Source of the DNA: Colwellia psychrerythraea 34H
GTDB lineage: Bacteria; Pseudomonadota; Gammaproteobacteria; Enterobacterales; Alteromonadaceae
Reading direction: 5' to 3'
Length of the DNA stretch: 64,000 nt
Assembly: GCF_000012325.1 (NCBI RefSeq)
Contig: NC_003910.7
Location: 5,309,181 to 5,373,180 of the forward strand
The translations under genes and the position numbers were made by a program. Below are positions 26,125 to 34,460 of the stretch, in pieces; within the stretch, counting starts at the first letter, position 1; every line of letters starts with the position of its first letter. Below the pieces are notes generated by a model. It made no database searches, was not told the DNA's origin, and saw only the letters and a program-made list of their open reading frames with translations.

Positions 26125-27296
26125 TGGTAAATATTTTTTGGTTCAGTTTAGCTGTCATCATTTACAGTTATTTTATTTATCCATTCATTTTGCTAATATT
26201 TAGTGCTGTAAAGCAAGCTATTAGTGATACACGCTATCTTTGGAAAAAGAGCCAACGTAGAGTTGTAGACAAAGACAACCTACCCCCTGTATCGATAATA
26301 ATAGCCGCTTACAATGAAGAGTCCTGCATTAAAGCTAGGGTGGAAAATTTACTTTCCCTCGATTACCCGCAAGATAAACTGACTATATTAATTGGCTCTG
26401 ATGGCAGCCAAGATAAAACAGCAGAAATTTTAACTTCATTTGATGCTGTGAATTTAAAGGTTCATATATTTGAAAAAAATCGTGGTAAAATGAGTGTGCT
26501 CAATGATCTTGTTGAACAAGTAAACAGTGATTACATTGTTTTCTCTGATGCAAATACACACTTTAACAAAAATACCATTGAGTACTTAGTCAGACACTTT
26601 AATCATGATAATATTGGTGCTGTATGTGGAGAGCTTCATCTGGTAGATGTTGATTCAGGCGATAATAAAGACAATATTTATTGGCGCTACGAACAAGTAT
26701 TAAAGTTTCATGAAGCTCGATTAAATGCATTACAAGGCGCAAATGGAGCAATTTACGCTATTCGAAAAGAACTTTTCATCCCGTTACCAGCCAATACTAT
26801 TGTAGATGATTTCCAGATTGCAATGAATGTTGCTAAACAAGGTTTCCGTCTAATTTATGATCCTGAAGCCATTGCAATTGAAGAGATAGCGCCAAATCTG
26901 CAAGCGGAAGAAGGGAGAAGGGTACGAATTGGCTTAGGTAATTACCAAGCATTATTCACCATGGCTTGGGCACTAAATCCTTTGTTAGGTTGGCGCTTTA
27001 TCGCTTATATCAGCCATAAAGTATGCCGATGGTTTGTCCCTCATTTAATGCTTATTACCTTGATTAGTAATTTATTACTCATTAGTAACCCTTTATATCA
27101 ATTATTATTTATTGGGCAAATCCTTTTTTATTCCGTTGCTTTTTATGGTATTAAAAAACAACAAAAACGGCAAAAAGTCAGTTCAATTATAGGGATAATT
27201 GCCTTTTTTGTTTCTATGAATATCGCGTTAATGCGAGGATTTATTCGGTATTTTAGCTCCAACGTCCAAGGCACATGGGAAAGAACAACAAGATGA
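26124..27296 (+). CDS. Glycosyltransferase family 2, membrane-associated
   Basis: 390 aa. Residues 2-28 are a hydrophobic anchor; then a GT-A domain: PPVSIIIAAYNEESCIKARV near 53-72, IGSDGSQDKTAEIL near 88, VFSDANTHF near 138 (DxD-like metal site), GANGAIYAIRKELF near 205 and IVDDFQIAMN near 226 (ED-like base region). EEGRRVRIGLGNYQ near 257 stands where processive synthases have QxxRW. The C-terminus has three further helices. It resembles EpsI/HasA-like transferases that work at the membrane and could be processive. One-base overlap with the acetyltransferase gene and ATGA overlap with the next gene show tight coupling. Confidence 0.9.
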   Translation: MVNIFWFSLAVIIYSYFIYPFILLIFSAVKQAISDTRYLWKKSQRRVVDKDNLPPVSIIIAAYNEESCIKARVENLLSLDYPQDKLTILIGSDGSQDKTAEILTSFDAVNLKVHIFEKNRGKMSVLNDLVEQVNSDYIVFSDANTHFNKNTIEYLVRHFNHDNIGAVCGELHLVDVDSGDNKDNIYWRYEQVLKFHEARLNALQGANGAIYAIRKELFIPLPANTIVDDFQIAMNVAKQGFRLIYDPEAIAIEEIAPNLQAEEGRRVRIGLGNYQALFTMAWALNPLLGWRFIAYISHKVCRWFVPHLMLITLISNLLLISNPLYQLLFIGQILFYSVAFYGIKKQQKRQKVSSIIGIIAFFVSMNIALMRGFIRYFSSNVQGTWERTTR

Positions 27297-28459
27297 TTAT
27301 TTTTTTTAGCTTACTTTTATTATTTGTGTTTGCTTTTATATTTATTCTTAAAAAAAAGAATATGTCAGGTTGGTTGCCCCAATACATTAAACAGCGCTTA
27401 AAAAAAGCAGTAGAAATTAAAGGCCCTACGCATATTATCTTTTCATTTGTTGATCATTATGAACCTCAATGGGGTAAACCTAATGATATTAATGTTGAGC
27501 GTTCTCGAGTTGATCGGTGGTTAGCAGAATACCCTAAAATGGCGAAAAAGCATCAAGATGCTGATGGTTTTCATCCACAACATACCTTTTATTATCCTGA
27601 AGAAGAATACCGTTTTGAGCATCTGAACAAAATAGCAAAAATGTGCCAAGATGGTTTTGGTGAAATAGAATTACACTTGCATCATCATAATGATAATTCT
27701 GAAAACTTACGATCACTTATCACTGGTTTTTGCCAAACATTACACGAAAAACATGGGGCTCTTAGTCACAACCCTGAGACAGGCCAGCTAAACTATGGTT
27801 TTATACATGGTAACTGGGCATTAGATAATAGTGATCCAACCGGTAATAATTGCGGTGTAAATGACGAACTGATTATTTTAAGAGAAACTGGCTGTTATGC
27901 AGATTTTACTTTCCCTTCAGCGCCTCACCCAACTCAGCCTGACACCATTAATAGCATTTATTACGCAAAAGATGATCCAAATAAGCCGAACTCCCACAAT
28001 ACCGGTATTAATTGTAAAGTTGCCGGAAAACCTTGGGGTGATATTTTAATGGTTAATGGACCTTTAATGCTGAATTGGAAAAAACTTAAAAGAGGCATAT
28101 TTCCACAGATTGAAAACTCTGATGTCCGCAAAGGTATGGAGCCCACTCAAGATCGTGTCGATTTATGGGTAGATGCGAATGTGCATGTTGAAGGCAGACC
28201 AGAATGGCGTTTTATTAAAGTACACACCCATGGCACTCAAGAGCGAGATATGGACGTTTTATTAGGCCAGCCCTGTGATGAGATGTTTTCCTATTTAGAA
28301 AGCCAGTACAATGATGGTGAGAACTATGTATTACATTATGTCAATTCACGCGAAATGTACAATATGATTAAAGCAGCCGAAGAAGGAAAGCAAGGTAATC
28401 CAAACCAATATCGCGACTACTTTTTACCTCGCCCACAATTTAAAGTCCGTCCTCTATGA
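27293..28459 (+). CDS. Uncharacterised membrane-anchored His/Asp-rich protein (deacetylase-like fold possible)
   Basis: 388 aa from the ATG at 27293, which forms an ATGA overlap with the previous stop and has a GGGAAAG site nine bases upstream; the in-frame ATG at 27275 is less likely. Residues 1-20 are one hydrophobic helix, then a soluble domain. Repeated His/Asp motifs suggest a metal site: IIFSFVDHYEPQWG near 50, EIELHLHHHNDN near 123, LNYGFIHGNWALDNS near 165, and IKVHTHGTQERDMD near 317. The order resembles a divergent NodB-type deacetylase barrel (strand-Asp-His, then HxHHH, then a late HTH), but the classic TFDDG is absent. It sits directly before a real NodB gene, overlapping it. I do not recognise a named family. 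Confidence 0.7.
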   Translation: MIIFFSLLLLFVFAFIFILKKKNMSGWLPQYIKQRLKKAVEIKGPTHIIFSFVDHYEPQWGKPNDINVERSRVDRWLAEYPKMAKKHQDADGFHPQHTFYYPEEEYRFEHLNKIAKMCQDGFGEIELHLHHHNDNSENLRSLITGFCQTLHEKHGALSHNPETGQLNYGFIHGNWALDNSDPTGNNCGVNDELIILRETGCYADFTFPSAPHPTQPDTINSIYYAKDDPNKPNSHNTGINCKVAGKPWGDILMVNGPLMLNWKKLKRGIFPQIENSDVRKGMEPTQDRVDLWVDANVHVEGRPEWRFIKVHTHGTQERDMDVLLGQPCDEMFSYLESQYNDGENYVLHYVNSREMYNMIKAAEEGKQGNPNQYRDYFLPRPQFKVRPL

Positions 28460-29439
28460 ATATAAAGCATCAGTTCATTAAACGGCTTAATTTATCAACG
28501 GTTTTATGGCCTTTTTTAAAAAACGGTTTATATTGCTTTAACTTTCACCGTATTGGCTCATGGCAAGAAACAAGCTATGATCCTTGTGTATTTTCTTGTG
28601 ACGCTGAAAACTTTGAAATCTATCTTTTTTTTATAAAAAATAATTTCCGAGTTGTTACTCTTAATGAGATTAATAATATTGCTGAAAAAAACATTCCAAT
28701 TAAAGAGAAATTAGCACTGATTACCTTTGATGATGGCTATAGTGATAATTACCATATTGCTTTCCCACTATTAAAATCGTTAGGATTACCCGCTACTTTT
28801 TTTATCACCACCAGCTTAATAGACTCTAACCTTATTCCATGGTGGGATGAAATTGCCTGGCATGTAAGGCAGTTAGCAAATAAAACCATTAAACTTGCCC
28901 CATGGCATCATGCTTTAACTATTGATAAGACACCATCTCGACAAAACATACGCAATGTTTTACAACAAATAAAAATAAACCCTTCTTTAATTGAAAGTCA
29001 ACTAGATGAATTACGGGCATTAACACCTGCAAAAATCTCTGATAATGAAATTAAAAGTCTATTTATGACATGGCATCAAGTTACTGAAATGGTTGAAAAC
29101 AATATGACGGTTGGTGCACATTCACATACCCATAAAGTTTTCTCTTGTTTATCTGAAGCTGAGCTAAACTTTGAACTCAAAGAATCTAAACGCTTAATAG
29201 ATTTAAACATGTTGGGTAATATCAGTAGCTTATCTTACCCTGTCGGTAGTGCTACAACGTATGACAAGAGTATGTATGGAGCTATTTCATCTAACGGTTA
29301 TAAGTTAGCATTTTCATTTAGTGCCATAATAAATAAGAACCTTAATGAAAATCGTTTTGAAATAGGACGATTCTCAATAGATCAGCCTTTTAATGAAAGA
29401 GTATTTAAAGAAATGATTTTAAGTGCAAAATCAAAATAA
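28456..29439 (+). CDS. Polysaccharide deacetylase (NodB/CE4 family)
   Basis: 327 aa, ATGA overlap with the upstream gene. Motif 1 is ITFDDGYSDNYHIAFPLL near 90; ATFFITTSLID near 116; motif 2 AHSHTHKVFS near 218; LSYPVGSATTYD near 257 stands for motif 3 (R/SxPxG); and FSIDQPFNERVFKEMI closes it. The insert between motifs 1 and 2 (WWDEIAWHVRQLANK) is typical of the XrtA/EPS-linked deacetylases rather than chitooligosaccharide NodB. No signal peptide is clear. Last gene of the + strand block 21212-29439, and with the deacetylase at 23766 the second intact one in the unit. Confidence 0.9.
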   Translation: MNIKHQFIKRLNLSTVLWPFLKNGLYCFNFHRIGSWQETSYDPCVFSCDAENFEIYLFFIKNNFRVVTLNEINNIAEKNIPIKEKLALITFDDGYSDNYHIAFPLLKSLGLPATFFITTSLIDSNLIPWWDEIAWHVRQLANKTIKLAPWHHALTIDKTPSRQNIRNVLQQIKINPSLIESQLDELRALTPAKISDNEIKSLFMTWHQVTEMVENNMTVGAHSHTHKVFSCLSEAELNFELKESKRLIDLNMLGNISSLSYPVGSATTYDKSMYGAISSNGYKLAFSFSAIINKNLNENRFEIGRFSIDQPFNERVFKEMILSAKSK

Positions 29440-29471
29440 CATATTAAAAAAAATAGTAAAAATTTGAAGTA

Positions 29472-29690
29472 ATAGGTTTTGATATTATTCAAACTAAAAT
29501 TGAAAAGTTATAAGATGGTAACGATGCGACATTAGAGGTATCGAGCACTGAACTAGCGGCAACCAATTTAATTTTCTCAAGCGATGTAAAGGCACTTGGG
29601 AGCGCTAATATTTATATAGTAATGACCAGCCCCATTGATAACCATAAGTAACCTGATTTAACGCCGCTAATAAAAGCCAGTGAGATTATC
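29472..29690 (+). pseudogene. Remnant of a UDP-sugar 6-dehydrogenase gene (TviB/WbpO type)
   Basis: The + strand between the deacetylase and the sugar transferase reads GFDIIQTKIEKL, a stop, DGNDATLEVSSTELAATNLI, FSSDVKALGSANIYIV, then SPIDNHK, a stop and PDLTPLIKASE. This is unmistakably the N-terminal NAD-binding half of a nucleotide-sugar dehydrogenase, where intact enzymes read VTVPTPIDNHKQPDLTPLIKASE. There are two in-frame stops, the start (Rossmann GxGxxG) and the catalytic Cys half are gone, and the 3' end runs into the end of the opposite-strand gene. Intact relatives oxidise UDP-GlcNAc or UDP-GalNAc to the uronic acid. So the locus probably once made a uronic-acid precursor here. 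Confidence 0.82.
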
Positions 29691-31089
29691 TTCCTTTACC
29701 AAATAACACAATTTCAAACGTTCGAATTAATATCAATAAATCCAAGAGAAAGCTACGGTGCTTAATATAATACAAATCATATTTCAGCTTTTCTAAAGAA
29801 TCAGCCTCCGTAGCGCCGTAAGGGTATTTTAATTGCGCCCAACCGGTTAAACCTGGTTTAACATTATGACGTTCGTTATAATAAGGGATATTATTAATAA
29901 GGCTTTTCACAAATTGAGGTCGTTCAGGTCTTGGTCCAACAAAACCCATACTACCATGCAAAACATTCCAAATTTGTGGCAGTTCATCAATACGATATTT
30001 ACGTAAATACTGACCGACTTTTGTAATACGGTTATCGTTTTCGCTTGCCATTTGGGCACCGTTTTTTTCTGCATCTAAACGCATACTACGAAATTTGATC
30101 ATATTAAACAGTTCACCATCTAAGCCAACCCGCTCTTGTTTATAAAAGATTGGCGCATTAAGACCTTCGGTGATCTTCATACACAACGCAGTAATAAGCA
30201 TCACCGGCCAAGTAAGTAATAACAAGATCAGTGCCATTCCTGCATTAAAGATCCAATCTAAGGTATTACGTAAATAATTATTAGAGGCGAAGCCATTAGA
30301 ATAAATGACCCAGCTAGGATAAATAAGGTTAACGGCTATTTGTCCGGTTTCACGCTCAATGAAATCCAATATATCTATAATTTCAATACCGCGGATCTTG
30401 CAAGCAAACAACTCATCTACAGGCAAGTTATTACGACGCTCGTCATTAGCGACGACTATCTCATCAATATCATGGGCTAAGGTGTATTCAACTAATGATT
30501 CATTTAGCTTGATGCGTATTTCATGCTGAATCCCATCAGCTGAATCACCTTCCATGATAACAAAACCATGCACAGTGAAGTCTTGCCGATCAACATCACG
30601 TCGCATACGCCTTTCTATAATTGATGCTCGTTGTCCAGAGCCTAATACCAAAATATTACGTTTGCCAAAACCAAAGAAATCTATTTTAAAGGTAAAATAG
30701 CGAAAAGAACTGACTAGAAAAACACTAAGTGAAGAGGCGATAGCCAATAATTCTATTGGTAAATGATAAACCCCATAAAAAGGATTAATGAGTGTTGTCG
30801 CACAAAACCCGATAGAGACACACATCAACATGCGACGAAAAATCCCTCGAAAACTTTCTCTCAGTTTTGAGTTGTACAATCCTAGCGCTAAGGCACTTAA
30901 TTGATTAAATAGGGCAAAAATAACAGCATAGAGTAATAAGAAACCATCAGATACCACTATAAAATCAACAATTTGATATTCCCCGTTCAAATGAACAGCT
31001 AAAATCAAAGCTCCAACAAATAAGATTTGTTCTACAATAATTAAAGATTTAGTACCTGCTGATAAATCACGAAATTTCGAACTAGACAT
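29686..31089 (-). CDS. Initiating sugar transferase, TIGR03013 family (XrtA/PEP-CTERM-linked EPS)
   Basis: 467 aa. Residues ~15-135 contain four hydrophobic helices, ~140-260 a Rossmann-like CoA-binding-type domain (NILVLGSGQRASIIERRMRR), and ~275-467 the bacterial sugar transferase domain with one helix, then IFYKQERVGLDGELFNMIKF, RSMRLDAEKNG, YRIDELPQIWNVL, GFVGPRPERPQF and KPGLTGWAQLKYPYGAT. It transfers the first sugar-1-phosphate to undecaprenyl phosphate. Length and architecture match the TIGR03013 group. It stands alone on the minus strand, divergent from the export operon at 31290; the shared gap 31090-31289 should hold both promoters. Confidence 0.92.
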   Translation of the reverse strand: MSSSKFRDLSAGTKSLIIVEQILFVGALILAVHLNGEYQIVDFIVVSDGFLLLYAVIFALFNQLSALALGLYNSKLRESFRGIFRRMLMCVSIGFCATTLINPFYGVYHLPIELLAIASSLSVFLVSSFRYFTFKIDFFGFGKRNILVLGSGQRASIIERRMRRDVDRQDFTVHGFVIMEGDSADGIQHEIRIKLNESLVEYTLAHDIDEIVVANDERRNNLPVDELFACKIRGIEIIDILDFIERETGQIAVNLIYPSWVIYSNGFASNNYLRNTLDWIFNAGMALILLLLTWPVMLITALCMKITEGLNAPIFYKQERVGLDGELFNMIKFRSMRLDAEKNGAQMASENDNRITKVGQYLRKYRIDELPQIWNVLHGSMGFVGPRPERPQFVKSLINNIPYYNERHNVKPGLTGWAQLKYPYGATEADSLEKLKYDLYYIKHRSFLLDLLILIRTFEIVLFGKGR

Positions 31090-31214
31090 AACTGACTAGG
31101 ATCCCTTTAATTAAGGTTTGCTAATAAATAACAATCTTCTACCGACAAAAACAGCGCTAATTCTAACAAAAAACGCACTAAAGTTAACGATTAATTTACA
31201 CATGTTAAAAGATA

Positions 31215-31244
31215 TTGCTAAAAGACAATAAAATACCATACAAT
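31215..31244 (+). promoter_or_regulatory. Possible sigma-70 promoter of the export operon
   Basis: TTGCTA (31215-31220), an 18-base spacer and TACAAT (31239-31244) lie about 45 bases before the start of the export lipoprotein gene. Both hexamers are close to the sigma-70 consensus; in AT-rich DNA chance matches are common. Confidence 0.35.
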
Positions 31245-31289
31245 TACACATCGTTTTTCAAATAAAATTGTCTTTAAAAGGTGTAAATT

Positions 31290-31925
31290 ATGGATAATCG
31301 CTTTGCCAGCACATTAAAAGTTGGTCTACTATTGCTAGTAATTTTTCTTTCAGGCTGTACTACACACAATACGCTACCTAGTGCAACTTTACACCCATCC
31401 AATACAGAAAATATAAATAGCTATAAATATTTAATCGGCTCTGGCGATGTGCTTAATATTTTTGTTTGGCGTAATCCCGAAGTTTCAGGCTCATTTGTAG
31501 TACGCCCTGATGGCATGATTACCACCTCCTTAGTTGAAGATATCGAAGTCAGTGGTAAAACGCCTACTGAATTAGCGCGTTCAATTGAAAAAATCTTAGC
31601 AACTTATCTACGAGACCCTATTGTCACGGTCACCGTTGAAAATTTTGTTGGTCCTTTTAGTGAGCAAATTCGTGTTATTGGTGAAGCCGCACAGCCACGA
31701 GCTATTAATTATACTCAGCATATGACCTTGCTCGATGTTATGATTCAAGTTGGCGGTTTAACCGAATTTGCTGATGGTAACGATGCTGTACTCATACGTA
31801 TTGAAAGTGGCACACAAAACCAATATCAAGTAATGATAGACCAGCTACTTAAAGATGGAGAGATAAGTGCCAATGTTGATATGTTACCGGGCGATATTAT
31901 CATTATCCCTGAAGCTTGGTTTTAA
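31290..31925 (+). CDS. XrtA-associated polysaccharide export lipoprotein (Wza-like)
   Basis: 211 aa. A lipoprotein signal ends in IFLSGC, so the mature protein is lipidated at that Cys. The polysaccharide-export domain follows: YLIGSGDVLNIFVWRNPEVS, then VVRPDGMITTSLVEDIEVSG and a SLBB-like part with QIRVIGEAAQPRAINYTQHM and LLDVMIQVGGLTEFADGND. The single export domain and short length match the TIGR03027 group linked with exosortase A. It should form an outer-membrane or periplasmic ring guiding EPS out. First gene of a five-gene operon ending at 37069. Confidence 0.92.
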   Translation: MDNRFASTLKVGLLLLVIFLSGCTTHNTLPSATLHPSNTENINSYKYLIGSGDVLNIFVWRNPEVSGSFVVRPDGMITTSLVEDIEVSGKTPTELARSIEKILATYLRDPIVTVTVENFVGPFSEQIRVIGEAAQPRAINYTQHMTLLDVMIQVGGLTEFADGNDAVLIRIESGTQNQYQVMIDQLLKDGEISANVDMLPGDIIIIPEAWF

Positions 31926-31977
31926 TATACCAAACACTCAGTACATCAATAAGTTAGCACAAAATTAAAGGGTAGTA

Positions 31978-33564
31978 ATGCAAGATATATTTGAAGAGAT
32001 AATTGATTATCTAAAAGGAATTTGGTTAAAACGTCGTTATATCATCATAGCAACTTGGCTTATTTGCCCTATTGGCTGGTATTTCGTTGCTGCTATGCCC
32101 AATGTTTATCAATCAGAAGCAAGAGTATATGTTGATACCCAGTCTTTATTGCGGCCTTTATTAAAGGGTTTAACCGTCGAAACCAATCCTGATACGCAAA
32201 TTCGTCTTATGGTAAAAACACTATTAAGCCGTCCGAATTTAGAGCGTATCTCGCGTATGACAGATTTAGATGTACAGGCTAGCACTCCTGCTCAATATGA
32301 AGCAATAATCAAAAACCTAAAAGATAACATTAAAATATCAAGCGCTCGCCGAGAAAACATTTATACCTTAAGCATTGAAGATGAAGATCCTGAAATGGCA
32401 AAAAACATAGTTCGCTCAGCGTTGACTGTTTTCATTGAAAATACTTTAGGCGAAACTCGAAGTGACTCAGATAGTGCGCAAAAGTTTTTAAATACTCAAA
32501 TCAAAGATTATGAAAACCGCCTGTCAAATTCAGAAGCCCGACTGACGAGTTTCAAACAAAAGTATAGTGGTATTTTACCTGATCAATCAGGTGGCTATTA
32601 TGCAAAGCTCAATGGTAATAGAGAAAAATTAAAAGCAATTGAGTTGGATCTTTTGGAGAATAAAACCCGTCTTGATTCCGCTAAAAAGCAGCTAGCCCAA
32701 TCCGTAGTAGCTGACACTGGAAGTGATAACAAAATTAAAAGTGAAAATTCAATACAAACTACTTATGATGACCGTATAAATGAATTAGAAGTTCTACTGG
32801 ATAATTTAAAGCTTCGTTATACCGAGAAACACCCAGATGTGATCGAAACTAGCCGAAATTTAGAACATTTAAATAAATTGCGTAGCTCTGAAATTGAAAA
32901 GTATCTAGCACAAAATAATGAGAACACTGGCAGTTTAAAACGCTTAAGTGCTAATCCCGTTATTCAAGAAGTACAAATTCATGTTAATCAACTGGAGAAT
33001 TTGATTGCTTCACTCAATGTTAGAGCTGACAATTACCGCCAACGCATTATCGAACTTGAAAATAGAGTCCATACTTTACCGGAAATTGAGGCTGAGTTAA
33101 TCGCACTAAACCGTGGATATGGTATTACCAAAGAAAAGTACGAAGAGCTGTTATCACGTAAAGAAACTGCACAACTGGCTCAACAAGCCGATGAAACTAC
33201 TGATAAAATTCAATTTCGTGTTATTGACCCACCACGTAAAGCAACTAAACCCTCAGGGCCAAAGCGCTTTCTTTTATTTGGTGTCGTCACTCTTATAGGG
33301 TTTGCTGTTGGCATTGGTTTGTCATTATTAATGAGTCAATTGAACCCTGTAGCAACCTCTACCGCTCAATTATCTAAAATTACCGGCGTACCTATTTTTG
33401 GTGTTATCTCTGCCAATGAAAACTTAGGTTTACAACAATGGCATAAAAAGAAAACTTTCATTTTTATAGGCTCTAACGTGCTATTACTCTGCTTGTTAGT
33501 GTTATTTGTTAGTTACTTTTTATTTCCTGATACTATTCAAGCACCATTAAAAAGGATATTTTAG
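31978..33564 (+). CDS. XrtA-associated polysaccharide chain-length determinant (Wzz/GNVR)
   Basis: 528 aa. N-terminal helix near 20-38 (YIIIATWLICPIGWYFVAAM), the Wzz start MPNVYQSEARVYVDTQSLLR, a long periplasmic coiled-coil region ~150-400 (for example NRLSNSEARLTSFKQKYSG and QVHQ-like heptads), then a GNVR-like stretch near 378-395 (LNRGYGITKEKYEELLSRKE), VIDPPRKATKPSGPKR and a second helix. An extra helix near 490-510 ends the protein. This size and pattern fit TIGR03007. It sets chain length with the tyrosine kinase encoded three bases downstream. Confidence 0.92.
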   Translation: MQDIFEEIIDYLKGIWLKRRYIIIATWLICPIGWYFVAAMPNVYQSEARVYVDTQSLLRPLLKGLTVETNPDTQIRLMVKTLLSRPNLERISRMTDLDVQASTPAQYEAIIKNLKDNIKISSARRENIYTLSIEDEDPEMAKNIVRSALTVFIENTLGETRSDSDSAQKFLNTQIKDYENRLSNSEARLTSFKQKYSGILPDQSGGYYAKLNGNREKLKAIELDLLENKTRLDSAKKQLAQSVVADTGSDNKIKSENSIQTTYDDRINELEVLLDNLKLRYTEKHPDVIETSRNLEHLNKLRSSEIEKYLAQNNENTGSLKRLSANPVIQEVQIHVNQLENLIASLNVRADNYRQRIIELENRVHTLPEIEAELIALNRGYGITKEKYEELLSRKETAQLAQQADETTDKIQFRVIDPPRKATKPSGPKRFLLFGVVTLIGFAVGIGLSLLMSQLNPVATSTAQLSKITGVPIFGVISANENLGLQQWHKKKTFIFIGSNVLLLCLLVLFVSYFLFPDTIQAPLKRIF

Positions 33565-33566
33565 CC

Positions 33567-34460
33567 ATGAGTACCATTGAAAAAGCCCTGGCTAAACAAA
33601 AATTAGCTCAGCATGAAAAACTTGAAAACGCTTCTGAATATGCGACCAAAGCTGATAATAACATTCAAGAGATTAGTAGTATTTCCGTGCCTGCAGCAAC
33701 AAAGAAAGTAAGCAGTAATAAAGAAAAAATAATATTAAATGGTGATAGATTAAATGAACGTGGTTTTATTTATAGTCCGGATAGCGCTCATCATATTCAA
33801 GAAGAGTTTCGCCATATTAAGCGAAAACTACTGAACAATGCTTTTGGTTTAGCGTCCAAGACACTACATAATAGTAACTTAATTATGGTAACCAGTTCCC
33901 TCCCTAATGAAGGGAAAACTTATGTTGCCATTAACTTAGCATTGAGTATCGCCCTTGAGCAGAATAAAACAGTACTATTGATAGATGCGGATGTATTGAG
34001 ACCTAGTTTACATAGAGAATTAGAGTTTGAGAGTAAAAAAGGCTTACTGGAATACTTACTTTCTGAAGTGTCATCGCTGTCCGATATAATTTACAGTACT
34101 AACATTGATAATTTAAAGTTAGTTCCTGCCGGTAAACCACATCATTTGACTAATGAACTATTGGCCAGTGAACGCATGGAGAGCCTAGCTAAAGAATTAG
34201 CAGAGCGCTACCCAGACAGAATCGTTATTTTTGATTGCCCCCCCATTATTGGTGTGACAGAAACCCCTCTGTTATCTGATCTCGTTGGCCAAGCACTTAT
34301 TGTTGTCGAAGAGTCAAAAACTAAAACTGAAGATCTTAAGACCGCGGTAAGTCAGCTAAATAGTGATATTGCTTTAGGCTTAGTAATGAACAAAACCATT
34401 AGATCTAAAAAGGATGTATATGGCTATTATGGATATGGCTATGGCAGAAAAAACCAGTAA
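33567..34460 (+). CDS. XrtA-associated tyrosine autokinase (BY-kinase)
   Basis: 297 aa, cytoplasmic BY-kinase separate from its membrane partner, as usual in TIGR03018. Walker A SSLPNEGKTYVAINLA near 112, Walker A' VLLIDADVLRPSLHREL near 137, Walker B RIVIFDCPPIIGVTE near 213. The tail is the Tyr-rich YGYYGYGYGRKNQ, the expected autophosphorylation cluster. The ATP-dependent phosphorylation cycle controls the chain-length protein. The Tyr-tail codons (34414-34460) also hold the start of the next gene in another frame, so the tail DNA is under two constraints. Confidence 0.93.
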   Translation: MSTIEKALAKQKLAQHEKLENASEYATKADNNIQEISSISVPAATKKVSSNKEKIILNGDRLNERGFIYSPDSAHHIQEEFRHIKRKLLNNAFGLASKTLHNSNLIMVTSSLPNEGKTYVAINLALSIALEQNKTVLLIDADVLRPSLHRELEFESKKGLLEYLLSEVSSLSDIIYSTNIDNLKLVPAGKPHHLTNELLASERMESLAKELAERYPDRIVIFDCPPIIGVTETPLLSDLVGQALIVVEESKTKTEDLKTAVSQLNSDIALGLVMNKTIRSKKDVYGYYGYGYGRKNQ

